From Caryophanales bacterium UBA4855 (GTDB taxonomy: Bacteria > Bacillota_I > Bacilli_A > RFN20 > CAG-826), in contig DHEH01000017.1 of assembly GCA_002399785.1 (NCBI GenBank), positions 1 through 38,749 of the forward strand: a stretch of 38,749 bases of DNA, given 5' to 3'. Positions 16,025 through 25,145 of this stretch are shown here, one piece after another. The position numbers were made by a program, and so were the translations under genes. Under the pieces are notes generated by a model. It ran no database searches. It was given only the letters and a program-made list of their open reading frames with translations, and had not been told where the DNA came from. Each line of letters starts with the position of its first letter. Position 1 is the stretch's first letter.

Positions 16025-17457
16025 TTTTTCTTCTCCTCCTTGATTCTATATAGTATGCTTTTAAAAACATCTAGTTTCTTATATCCTTCACCCAAGAAAT
16101 CTAAAGTTTTACACTTTGCAGTTTCTTCAGGCATATTTAAATAGTATTCAGAAATATATGGATTTTCATTAAAGTCCTTATATATGTAACTAACCAACTT
16201 TTCAAATAAGAATATAAATTCAGTCTTATTGACGCCACCTTTAGAATCACAGTAATTACATAAGTCTCTAAATGGAGAATTAACAACATTATCGACTAGA
16301 TTATTCATTACTTCATTTAATGGTTGTCTACTAAATTTGACTGAATTGAAATTAGCATCAAACCAAACAAAATAATAGATTGAATCGATGATTTTTGTTG
16401 CATCATTAAATCCAATAATTTCTTTTGTTTGAGATAGCATCAATGTATTAATATAAACTAAATCTTCATCAGTTAATTCTTTTGGAGTATAAATAAATTC
16501 ATCATCAGGTGCATATGGAGATAATGGTTCTAAGCTATGTGAATATCTATTCTCTGGCACTCCAAACAAGCTCTTGTTTTGAATTATAGCCGGCCATATA
16601 TCTGGTTCTGCTAAAGTAAATCTTTCACCCTGATTGCTTTTATCTAAAAATGCAACTTGAGCATTATGATAAAGTCTAAAGAATGGATTAATAGCAACCA
16701 TACATCTTGTGGAACTAAGATTATAGATATTATAGTTTTCAAACATAACACTATCACTAGCCATTAGACCACCATATTGATATTTTCCGTTTTTTATTTG
16801 TTTAAGTATGTATGACATTTTTGAAATATCAATACCACCTGTTATCATATGAAACCCTTCATATTCACTGCACATTCCACAATCAGTTAAAATATATTCT
16901 TTATCCTTTGGAGTATCCCAAAAAGCAATATATGATTCTAAAAATGGCATAGCCCATGCTAGCATTTCTCTTGTAGCAAGAGGATTTAATGCAATATCTC
17001 TTATATTATTTGTTTTAGCAAATACTTTTAAAGTTCTCAGATACAATTCTTGGTCCGTAAGATTTAAATCCTTTGTTCTTTTTAGAAATGCATATTCTCG
17101 ATTTATATCGATATATCGATCAGCATTTTTTTCAAAATCTTTTAAAATTTTACAAAACTTATCTTCGTCTTGAGTTCTAACAATACAAATAAGCATGTAC
17201 CTTTTTAAAGTTTCTAATTCAGTTCTAGTTAAAACAACTTTTCCTTCTACTAAAATTTTATTATTTAGGATATTTGATACTCGGCTTTCAATGTTGAAAT
17301 TAACCATTTTTTCAATTTCTTCATCATAAATATCATCTTTATAGAATACTTTATGAGGTCTTTTACTTTCATCAATCTTTCCAGTATGCACATCAAAAAC
17401 ATTTATTGCATTAGAGAATCTTCTAATAATAAATTGTGATACATAATGATTCTTCAT
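16021..17457 (-). CDS. DUF4238 family protein (long form)
   Basis: About 478 residues from the ATG at 17457, chosen for AAAAGGAGG eight bases upstream; the earlier in-frame start has none. The N-terminus MKNHYVSQFIIRRFS matches the DUF4238 opening pattern (H-x-V-x-x-x-x-L/I-x-x-F). The middle holds YILTDCGMCSEY and ISKMSYIL, and the region around VAINPFFRLYH corresponds to the family's 'current best state then sP' segment seen in DUF4238 proteins. The biochemical role of the family is not established. It lies directly upstream of the coiled-coil gene. A second, different DUF4238-like protein lies just before it, an unusual side-by-side arrangement. Confidence 0.7.
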   Translation of the reverse strand: MKNHYVSQFIIRRFSNAINVFDVHTGKIDESKRPHKVFYKDDIYDEEIEKMVNFNIESRVSNILNNKILVEGKVVLTRTELETLKRYMLICIVRTQDEDKFCKILKDFEKNADRYIDINREYAFLKRTKDLNLTDQELYLRTLKVFAKTNNIRDIALNPLATREMLAWAMPFLESYIAFWDTPKDKEYILTDCGMCSEYEGFHMITGGIDISKMSYILKQIKNGKYQYGGLMASDSVMFENYNIYNLSSTRCMVAINPFFRLYHNAQVAFLDKSNQGERFTLAEPDIWPAIIQNKSLFGVPENRYSHSLEPLSPYAPDDEFIYTPKELTDEDLVYINTLMLSQTKEIIGFNDATKIIDSIYYFVWFDANFNSVKFSRQPLNEVMNNLVDNVVNSPFRDLCNYCDSKGGVNKTEFIFLFEKLVSYIYKDFNENPYISEYYLNMPEETAKCKTLDFLGEGYKKLDVFKSILYRIKEEKKK

Positions 17458-17511
17458 TTTCAAGACCTCCTTTTTCATTTAAAATGCTTTTAGGTTTATT
17501 AATTAACTAAT

Positions 17512-18420
17512 CTAATACTTAACAATATATCTAATACTTGATTCTTTTATTCTATCATTCATTTTATCTATCAACATTTGATTATCAGTAATTACTTGAT
17601 TTTCCAAACATGGAAATACTAATCCAACTGATGGAGATATAGGAAAATAAAACTTTTCTTTATGTTCATCATCAATTATATTTACTATTGGCTGATCTCC
17701 TGTAATTAGTAAATTTTTAGTACTTTTAATAAATTCTATATGCAAATTGTTTTTTAAAAGCATAGTATATGATGCCATATTAGTCATAATAATGATTAAT
17801 ATTTTCCACATCCTATTCGGATTTAGAGGAAACCTTTTTTTCCTTTCATCATCAGCTTCCTCATAATTCTTAATGACCGCTTGTTTTTTCTTTTGTGTTC
17901 TCAAATATTGACTGAATAAAAACAAGCAAAAGTTAAGTTTTTCATCATCATCAGATAAAAAAGATTCATCGCAATTCAATATGCATTTTCTTATTTTATC
18001 GGTGAATGCTGATTCCAAGTTTGTTTGCAAGTCTTCTCCTGTTTGAATTAACATTTTCTTTAACATTTCTTTGTTTTGGTCATTTTCTATTAATTCCATT
18101 AATTTGCAACATAATTGCCAATTATCGATAAAATCATCATTAATCTTTTTTACAATATCTGGCGATTTCGCATAAAAATACTTTAATTGCATAACCTCAT
18201 TTTCTGAGAGTAGTTCTAACTTATACATGTATCTTTCGTGGCATATATTAGCTGTACTCTCAGGTTTGAAAGGAAGCCCATTCATGCTTACTAAGACACT
18301 ATTGTTATCATGAGACCAATTTTTCAAATATTCTTGTTTTACGAAATGAGATTTTTTTGTTACTTTATTATATTTATTAAATATTTTTTTTATATATTGT
18401 TCAACATCTGCTTGTTGCAT
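17512..18420 (-). CDS. DUF4238 family protein (short form)
   Basis: 302 residues from the ATG at 18420, with AGGGAG upstream; an adjacent TTG would add one residue. After a short helix, KKSHFVKQEYLKNWS is the DUF4238 N-terminal His motif. The C-terminal third shows the paired motif LLITGDQPIVNI and FYFPISPSVGLVFP, the T-G/S-D-x-P and P-L/I-S-P signatures of this family. This is a clearer DUF4238 match than its longer neighbour. It begins about 25 bases after the lipoprotein gene and is followed by a 50-base gap. It probably belongs to the same transcript as the helicase operon. Function unknown. Confidence 0.75.
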   Translation of the reverse strand: MQQADVEQYIKKIFNKYNKVTKKSHFVKQEYLKNWSHDNNSVLVSMNGLPFKPESTANICHERYMYKLELLSENEVMQLKYFYAKSPDIVKKINDDFIDNWQLCCKLMELIENDQNKEMLKKMLIQTGEDLQTNLESAFTDKIRKCILNCDESFLSDDDEKLNFCLFLFSQYLRTQKKKQAVIKNYEEADDERKKRFPLNPNRMWKILIIIMTNMASYTMLLKNNLHIEFIKSTKNLLITGDQPIVNIIDDEHKEKFYFPISPSVGLVFPCLENQVITDNQMLIDKMNDRIKESSIRYIVKY

Positions 18421-18445
18421 CAAATCACTCCCTAAACTCTTATTT

Positions 18446-18967
18446 TTATTTCAAACCTATTGTAATAGTTACAATATCTTCTTCAGCTAATAATTCTCTT
18501 AACTCAGATTTACTTAAATTAATATGACCAAGTTTAGTGAATGACCAGCTATTATTATCATAATATAAGCATATTTGATTTGAGTTATACAAAACAATAT
18601 CTCCTGGGACTACATCCATTTGAGAATCATTACTAACAAGAGTAAATCCTAATGATCCTGTTTGTTCAAAATCACCATATTGATGTAATTCAATAGTCAA
18701 TCCATCTTTAGCATGTATCTTTAAATCTTTTACTGATTCGTTATCTAACCAGAATACATCAACTAAAGTATTTCCTATCTTTAATGTTAATGTCATATTA
18801 GCAGTTTCATCCTCTTCTTCAGTTGTAGTTGTAGGATTATCATCTGATGGAGTAGTTATTGTTATACTAGGTTCATCAGTGGTTGGTTGAGTTGATGGAT
18901 TATTTGGTTTGCCACAAGAGGTTAATGTAATAAGCATAATTACTAATAATGTTAAGACTTTCTTCAT
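18446..18967 (-). CDS. Lipoprotein with cyclophilin-like domain (Cyclophil_like2 type)
   Basis: 173 residues from the ATG at 18967 (AGGTGG five bases upstream). Residues 1-20 are a lipoprotein signal peptide with the lipobox LTSC, so the mature protein is attached to the outer face of the membrane by its Cys. A Thr/Pro/Asp/Glu-rich linker runs to about residue 60. The rest is a beta-rich domain with the GDIVLYNSNQICLYYDNNSW and FTKLGHIN patterns and the ending VTITI seen in cyclophilin-like fold proteins. True prolyl isomerase activity is uncertain. It starts 10 bases after the stop of the DruE-like helicase, so the two are co-transcribed. A surface lipoprotein next to a DNA helicase is unexpected. 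Confidence 0.8.
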   Translation of the reverse strand: MKKVLTLLVIMLITLTSCGKPNNPSTQPTTDEPSITITTPSDDNPTTTTEEEDETANMTLTLKIGNTLVDVFWLDNESVKDLKIHAKDGLTIELHQYGDFEQTGSLGFTLVSNDSQMDVVPGDIVLYNSNQICLYYDNNSWSFTKLGHINLSKSELRELLAEEDIVTITIGLK

Positions 18968-18976
18968 AGCAACCAC

Positions 18977-21900
18977 CTACGAATTAATGATTCTTTCTAC
19001 TAAAGAAGGCAACTCCTCTAATATTTCAAAGTCTGTTATAGATTTAGCGGTACTCTTTTTTAATGCAGGAATAATCAAATATGATGTATCTTGAATCACT
19101 AACGAATTACCAGTAACAACACACAAGTCTTTATTTTCATTAGCTAAGATATTTACTAACGGTAAAGTAATATTTTGTGTTTCTTTTTCTGTGAAGTCAG
19201 TTGGCAATTGATCTTTAGTTATATAAACCAAAAAGTCATGAGCCAATTTCTTATTGAACATTCCTTGTATTCGTTGATTCCAGAAATTACAAATATCTCT
19301 ATCATCATCATTACATAAAATTTCTAGAGTATCTTTAAATATTTCATCTAAAAATGCTTCAATTTGTGTAGAATAGCCTGCGCCACTTGAAAGACTGTCA
19401 TAGAAATAAATATCAATATACTTCTGAGCACCGTTACTTCTTGTTCTAGTTCCAATAGTTAAATCATTGTAAGAAATATCTAATATTCTACTTGTAGCAA
19501 GTTTCATTGCTTCACATAAGGTTATTGCTGCAGATTTAAGAACTATTGAATTGTCGGTAACTCTATTCATATCGATTTCAATTTGCATAAAGAACATATC
19601 CGTTCTAAAACCAGTTCCTAAATATACTCCTTCGTCAACAAATTTATGGTTGCATGATACTCTATTACCGGCATTTGTGAAAGGAGCCCCGATTCCATTT
19701 TCTCTCAATGATTTATCACTATGAGGTTGAGCTGCTCCACAGTATCTACAAATATCAAAACCTTCTGAATTATTTCCTTTATTCAAAATAAGTATTTCTT
19801 CATTTTTTCTATTACATATTTTTAGATTAATGTATTTTGTGTTCGTTAAATCGTTTGAAGGTGTTGCAGAATAACATGGATCATCAGCGTATGTCATTTC
19901 TGAATCCGCTTCACTTTCTGGAATATCTCTTGCATTAAGAGGAGCAAATCCCCAAGGAATAATCATCTCCTTCTTTTCTTCTTCAGATAAAGGCTGCCCA
20001 CAGAAAGGACATTTTCCATCAGTTGGCATTTCTTTTCCAAACCATCCACATATAGGATTGCTACAACTATAAATATAGTTAACAAAGCCATTTTCCTCTT
20101 TAAAATATGGTTCGGCTGGTCTATAGAAGTTTTCTTGGTCTTTATGTCTAACTGGTGAATAAATACCCGCAGATTTATATGTTTTCTTATCAACAACAAT
20201 GGTACGGCCTGGCGCATATTCACTTATTGCAACATCGATACCTCTTTGAGGAGCTAGTTTTGTTTTACCATCTGAACCTTCAATGTTAAATTCTATAACA
20301 TCCAATGGGAATGAGTATGTTGGCAAAATTCCAGATGAAAACAAGTCATCAAACAACAATGATTTTTCATCATCTGGCAATGCTAAAAAAGTTTTTAATT
20401 CTTCAATCAATTTATCTTTGAAATTTTCAATGTTATGTCCAACAAACAGCTCATTTATTTCTTCATTTGTGAAAGATATCTTATTTACAAAATCATAAAA
20501 ATCATCTGAAATATCTTTAAAATCTTTTGTAAGTATTGTATATAAAGAATCTTTTCTACTTTCAAAATATTTAGTGAACATAATAAGAGAAAAATGTCTA
20601 TAGATAATCTTATCGCTATTAATATCAATCCATGGCTTTCTCGGTTTTCCCTTTATTATCTTATCAGGAGAATTAAAGTAATATGTATCATGAGGACCAC
20701 CTTGCGCATAAACAGATATTGTTGATAATGATGAACCACGTCTACCAGCTCTACCAGCACGTTGTTGATAGTTTTCTCTTAGAGGCGGTACGTTTCTTAG
20801 ACCTATTGCAGTCAACGAACCAATATCAATACCAACTTCCATTGTTGTAGTACAACTTAGAATATCTATTGGTGTTGTTGTTATCTTTTCAACATTTACA
20901 TCTTGAAACCTCATTTCATAATCTTCTGTTTTTGCCCATGTCTCAATTTTTTGATCTTTGAAAGAAAGTTGCGCAGTATGTTCCTCAGTATTTAAAGATT
21001 TAATGTTTTCATCACTAATAATCGGATTTCTCCAATAATATATTTGTTTTAACTCATTAATGTTTCTCTTTTCTATGTGAGGAGATTCACAAATCAAACA
21101 ACTATTATCAATTTCAAAAGGCAAAATGTTTCCACACTTTTTACATCTAAACCATTCGGAATCCTTATTATCAGTCAATACAACTTTTACAAATTGAAGA
21201 TTAAGAAAATAGTTTTCATCTTCTTTTCTATAAAAATTTTCGACTAATTCAGAATATATTTTCTCATACAAATCGGGATACTTATTTTTTATTCTTTCGT
21301 TGATATAAGTATCATATTTATCAAAGCCATATCTGTTTCCCTTAATGTATTTAACTTCTTTACGAACATTTTCAGGGACAGTATTGTCAAAAGAGAAGGC
21401 ATCAGTACATGTTTGAGCAACAAAAGCAACAAAGATTTTAACTAATTCCTCTTGGGTTATTCTATCGTCGTTTAAATCAAAGAGAACATCATCTACTTTT
21501 TCTTCAATTGGTGCAATATATCCAAGTCCTAAATTATGGAAATTAAATGTTGGACTACAAAATAGTTCAATAAGATCTGCCTGATACATTTGGCATGGTG
21601 TATTTAATTCACTTTGAAGTCTTGAATAATCTACTTCTCGACCTAGTCTCTTATATCTATCTAGTAATCTAGTTAATCTTTGTTTATCTTCCTCAAACTT
21701 ATCTAGTTCCCTTCCATAGAAAAACCTTAATTTGTTTTCGATACATACTTCTACAAACGCTGGATATAGATAATTCAAAGGAAACTCTTTAGTATTTCCA
21801 GAAAAATAGATCTTTTTCATAGCTAGATATATTGCTTTTCTAAAAGATTCCATGTCAGCAATTTTTGTCATATCACGAGCAAGAATAGCAGCTGATTGAC

Positions 21901-24106
21901 GAGAGTCGGAGAATAATAAAACCTTTTTACCACCATTAGGAACAAACTTAGTTGGTTCTTTAGTCATTGGTTGTGCATCGAATTGTGCTTTTGTAAGATT
22001 ATAAAATGGTATATTACCTTTTATTCTAAAATCACTCAATCCTATAAAACTGAACTTTTTCTCACAATGTGGACAAATTTTAAATGATACATTTTCATCA
22101 TCACTAGCACTGCTTCTCAATACTTTAATACATGTTTTGTTGTTAATCTCATTTGGATATAGTTTTCCTGAAACAAAATCAAAATATGCAAGTTCAGTAT
22201 TTTTTGGACGTTTATCCAAGTCATAGTCTTTTGAAAGAATAAACAATGGAAATTCAACCAATTCATTATTCTCATCAATTCCCTTTTTATTCCAACAATT
22301 TATTTTTGTGTCATGAATTGAATTTCTATTAACAAAAGTCTTTATGTATAGAGCACCACAACGTCTATCATTCACTAATTCATATACCTTTGAATGGCAA
22401 TATGGACATTGAGCTCTATTGTTTACAAATAATGAGCCAAGAGTAATTCCATCACCTTCATGTTTATGACTGCAGTCTGGATTCAAGCAAGCATAAATTC
22501 CATTTAATCCTCTAAAGAATAGATGGATTCTTGCAGGAAATATTACATTTCCACCTTCATCTTTTGCTAAAGGTGCAAGCAATAATAGATTTTCAAATGC
22601 TTTATTTCCACGTTCGGACATTTCTTTTACCGCTAGTTCTTGAAGCTCATCATATGAAGCAGCTTTGTCTCTGCATGCATCAAGAAGTGCAACAAATGGC
22701 GCATATCTAGTTAAATTTTTATAAAGCCATACTTGTGAATCAATTTTTATATCTTCATTAAATATCTCTTTTGCAAATAATTTAATGATCCTATCAATAG
22801 TTTCATCATTTAAAACGGCTGAATCTAATTCAAGATTTGCAAGTTTATCTATATCAAATTTAACTTCGTTCCTTACCTCTATTTGTTCTCTTTCTCCAAA
22901 AAGATATTCAAAAGAATCTTCACCGCAACCAGAAAGATTAGCTGAGAAGTTTTTTATATAGTCCATATCCTCTTTTGTCTCATTTGGCATACTTGCACTT
23001 GTTAAAATGAATTGGACTTTTTCTTTTGATATTCCAAGTTTTGAAAATAATCTTCTAATTAGTAATGCGACTTCTCCCCCACTAGCGCCAGAATACATAT
23101 GTGCTTCATCAATAATTATGAGAAGTTTATTATCTTTAGAAAGATTTAACCATTCTTTTGTTTCTTTCCAAATATTGCTTTCTACAGTCCTAATAAGCAT
23201 ATATTCAAGCATAGAATAGTTTGTAATCAAAATATCTGGTGTGTGTTTTTGCATTTCATATCTTAGTAATAATTCGGCATCATTTGATGAGTCATAATGT
23301 TCCAAATTATTATCTTTTAGACTTCTTACCAATGCCTCAATATTTTTAGAAGGGTATTTATTTATTTTTATTAATCCATTTATGTCTTTTAATTGCTCAG
23401 ACTTTTGTTCTTCAGTTAAATCATCTTTAACCAAGTAACTATTTTCATATGATTCAGCAATATCAAGATTATTCTTTTTTATAGGTTTTTCACCAGCATA
23501 TGGAGTTCTACCAGTATACATTCCAAATTGAGGGCGCCTTGAATCTGGAGCAAATTCTTTAAGTAAACTAACAAAGTTTCCATTTCTATCACCGATTATT
23601 CTTCTTAATCTTGAAATTTGATCTGATACTAAGGCATTCATCGGATAGATAACAATTGTCCTAATGCCACGTTTTTGCCAAGTTTTAGGAGAATGAATCG
23701 CTTCATTTACAAGTTTATAAATCATAGGCCACATAAAGCATTCTGTCTTACCTGAACCAGTACCTGTAGCAACAAAGAGATTTCTTCCTTGAGTGAATTT
23801 TCCTAATGAATCAACCTGATGCTTAAAAGGAGTGTCAAATACACCTAACTTCTTATCTATAAGACCAGAAAAAAAGTTTTTCATTTCTGAATCAATTTCA
23901 GAATTCTTGATTCCATTAATCACTTTTAAATATGATGGAGTAGATTCAATATATGGTTTTTGAAATAGGTTACCCTCTCTATTTAATAATTCATCAGAGG
24001 AATTTAATAATAATTGATTATCTCCAAAGTATTGACTTGTAATGTAATCAACTAGTCTATCTTTCATTAATTGGTGTGTTTTCTTTATTCCCAAATTACT
24101 AGACAT
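18977..24106 (-). CDS. Very large DEAH-box helicase with DUF1998, DruE-like
   Basis: 1709 residues, the largest gene in the window. Helicase motif I ATGTGSGKTE is at ~113-122, the Walker B DEAH box at 333-336 (IIIDEAHMYSG), and motif VI QQRAGRAGRRG near 1115, after SCTTTMEVGIDIG. Several four-Cys zinc clusters occur, including CPHCEKKF, CKKCGN, CPFCGQ and CRYCGAAQ. The C-terminal ~200 residues form a DUF1998 domain (ITLCEAMKLATSRILDIS; YDSLSSGAGYSTQIEAFLDE). Size, domain order and operon setting fit DruE, the hallmark protein of Druantia defence systems, better than the ~750-residue MrfA/YprA helicases. It should translocate on DNA using ATP. The start follows AGGAGGTAATT. No frameshift or missing motif is seen. 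Confidence 0.85.
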   Translation of the reverse strand: MSSNLGIKKTHQLMKDRLVDYITSQYFGDNQLLLNSSDELLNREGNLFQKPYIESTPSYLKVINGIKNSEIDSEMKNFFSGLIDKKLGVFDTPFKHQVDSLGKFTQGRNLFVATGTGSGKTECFMWPMIYKLVNEAIHSPKTWQKRGIRTIVIYPMNALVSDQISRLRRIIGDRNGNFVSLLKEFAPDSRRPQFGMYTGRTPYAGEKPIKKNNLDIAESYENSYLVKDDLTEEQKSEQLKDINGLIKINKYPSKNIEALVRSLKDNNLEHYDSSNDAELLLRYEMQKHTPDILITNYSMLEYMLIRTVESNIWKETKEWLNLSKDNKLLIIIDEAHMYSGASGGEVALLIRRLFSKLGISKEKVQFILTSASMPNETKEDMDYIKNFSANLSGCGEDSFEYLFGEREQIEVRNEVKFDIDKLANLELDSAVLNDETIDRIIKLFAKEIFNEDIKIDSQVWLYKNLTRYAPFVALLDACRDKAASYDELQELAVKEMSERGNKAFENLLLLAPLAKDEGGNVIFPARIHLFFRGLNGIYACLNPDCSHKHEGDGITLGSLFVNNRAQCPYCHSKVYELVNDRRCGALYIKTFVNRNSIHDTKINCWNKKGIDENNELVEFPLFILSKDYDLDKRPKNTELAYFDFVSGKLYPNEINNKTCIKVLRSSASDDENVSFKICPHCEKKFSFIGLSDFRIKGNIPFYNLTKAQFDAQPMTKEPTKFVPNGGKKVLLFSDSRQSAAILARDMTKIADMESFRKAIYLAMKKIYFSGNTKEFPLNYLYPAFVEVCIENKLRFFYGRELDKFEEDKQRLTRLLDRYKRLGREVDYSRLQSELNTPCQMYQADLIELFCSPTFNFHNLGLGYIAPIEEKVDDVLFDLNDDRITQEELVKIFVAFVAQTCTDAFSFDNTVPENVRKEVKYIKGNRYGFDKYDTYINERIKNKYPDLYEKIYSELVENFYRKEDENYFLNLQFVKVVLTDNKDSEWFRCKKCGNILPFEIDNSCLICESPHIEKRNINELKQIYYWRNPIISDENIKSLNTEEHTAQLSFKDQKIETWAKTEDYEMRFQDVNVEKITTTPIDILSCTTTMEVGIDIGSLTAIGLRNVPPLRENYQQRAGRAGRRGSSLSTISVYAQGGPHDTYYFNSPDKIIKGKPRKPWIDINSDKIIYRHFSLIMFTKYFESRKDSLYTILTKDFKDISDDFYDFVNKISFTNEEINELFVGHNIENFKDKLIEELKTFLALPDDEKSLLFDDLFSSGILPTYSFPLDVIEFNIEGSDGKTKLAPQRGIDVAISEYAPGRTIVVDKKTYKSAGIYSPVRHKDQENFYRPAEPYFKEENGFVNYIYSCSNPICGWFGKEMPTDGKCPFCGQPLSEEEKKEMIIPWGFAPLNARDIPESEADSEMTYADDPCYSATPSNDLTNTKYINLKICNRKNEEILILNKGNNSEGFDICRYCGAAQPHSDKSLRENGIGAPFTNAGNRVSCNHKFVDEGVYLGTGFRTDMFFMQIEIDMNRVTDNSIVLKSAAITLCEAMKLATSRILDISYNDLTIGTRTRSNGAQKYIDIYFYDSLSSGAGYSTQIEAFLDEIFKDTLEILCNDDDRDICNFWNQRIQGMFNKKLAHDFLVYITKDQLPTDFTEKETQNITLPLVNILANENKDLCVVTGNSLVIQDTSYLIIPALKKSTAKSITDFEILEELPSLVERIINS

Positions 24107-24107
24107 A

Positions 24108-25145
24108 TCAATTACCTCCTTCTTCTACAACATCAATTGACAAGTGTTTTAATACTTTAATTATCGATTCTTTCATCGAAGCACCTGTAACAAAATTGTT
24201 TATTCCATTTGCATCATCTAAAGGCCATGCCATACACTTCAATAAAGAATACTCAAAAAACGGTAGTATATAGCCACCAAATAATAACTTAATTCCATAG
24301 TCGCCATACTTACTAATAGTACATTTTGCTGGATTGTTATTATAAGAGCATATACCTAAAATAATTCTCCATATTTCATGAACAAAGATATCATCATTAG
24401 ACTTTTTAGTGTAAATAGTTGGAACAGGCGATGAATAATAGCTGTCTTCAACTCTACGCATAATTTGGTAGTCAAGCCCATCATCAACTTTTAAAACATA
24501 ATATTCATAATTTGATGTAGATTTTTCACTAAAATAATCCCATCGATTTTTCTCAATATTATATACTTCTATTTTTCCTAAATTTGGATTAAATTCAGAA
24601 AAGCTTAGTTTTGAAGCTAAATTCTTAAAAGATGCTTTTGCATCCGTTGTATTTAGTAAGAATTCTTCAACTGGCATGTCATTTGATTCATCAAACTTGC
24701 CCCATAATCCTAAACCACGCATCTTTTTTGCACTTGTATCTAGATCAATTACCAGAGTTTTCTTACTAAATGCAACTCTGTTTCTATAAATTGGATATTT
24801 GAATGCATAGTTACCAGAATTAATATAACCTAAAGTAACATAAATATCTTCAATATCATTTATAAATTTTTTGTCATCTGTAAAAAAATATGCAAGTGTA
24901 TCATCAATTTTTTTATATGATGATAAGACATCCAAAGCAGAAATTGTGACATGTGATTTCGAAACTTGATTAATATCTACTTCTTCAAAATCTCTATCTG
25001 CAAATAGCTGCATAACCCATTTTCCGATTGCAGAATAAATAATCCTATTATGAAAATTAATAATAGGTTCATTACCAAAATTTTCTATTTTCAAATCATT
25101 GGCTATAGTCGCATATAGTTTTTCTAAATCCTGTGCCTTAATCAT
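24108..25145 (-). CDS. Unknown protein, third gene of the DruE-like operon
   Basis: 345 residues from the ATG at 25145, which overlaps the previous stop as ATGATTAA; a GTG five codons earlier is less likely. Mixed alpha-beta composition with no membrane segment or recognised catalytic motif. Distinct patches are LVIDLDTSAKKMRGLGLWGKF and YNNNPAKCTISKYGDYGIK. The gene ends one base before the helicase gene, so the two products are almost certainly made together and may form a complex. Its size and position just before the helicase match the place of druD in type I Druantia operons, but no sequence homology could be tested. Confidence 0.7.
   Translation of the reverse strand: MIKAQDLEKLYATIANDLKIENFGNEPIINFHNRIIYSAIGKWVMQLFADRDFEEVDINQVSKSHVTISALDVLSSYKKIDDTLAYFFTDDKKFINDIEDIYVTLGYINSGNYAFKYPIYRNRVAFSKKTLVIDLDTSAKKMRGLGLWGKFDESNDMPVEEFLLNTTDAKASFKNLASKLSFSEFNPNLGKIEVYNIEKNRWDYFSEKSTSNYEYYVLKVDDGLDYQIMRRVEDSYYSSPVPTIYTKKSNDDIFVHEIWRIILGICSYNNNPAKCTISKYGDYGIKLLFGGYILPFFEYSLLKCMAWPLDDANGINNFVTGASMKESIIKVLKHLSIDVVEEGGN

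Noticed and set aside
18977..24106. MrfA/YprA repair helicase paired with an MrfB exonuclease
   Set aside because: The protein is about twice the length of MrfA, and the only exonuclease is 11 kb away in a separately regulated unit with a BRCT-like domain instead of the MrfB layout.
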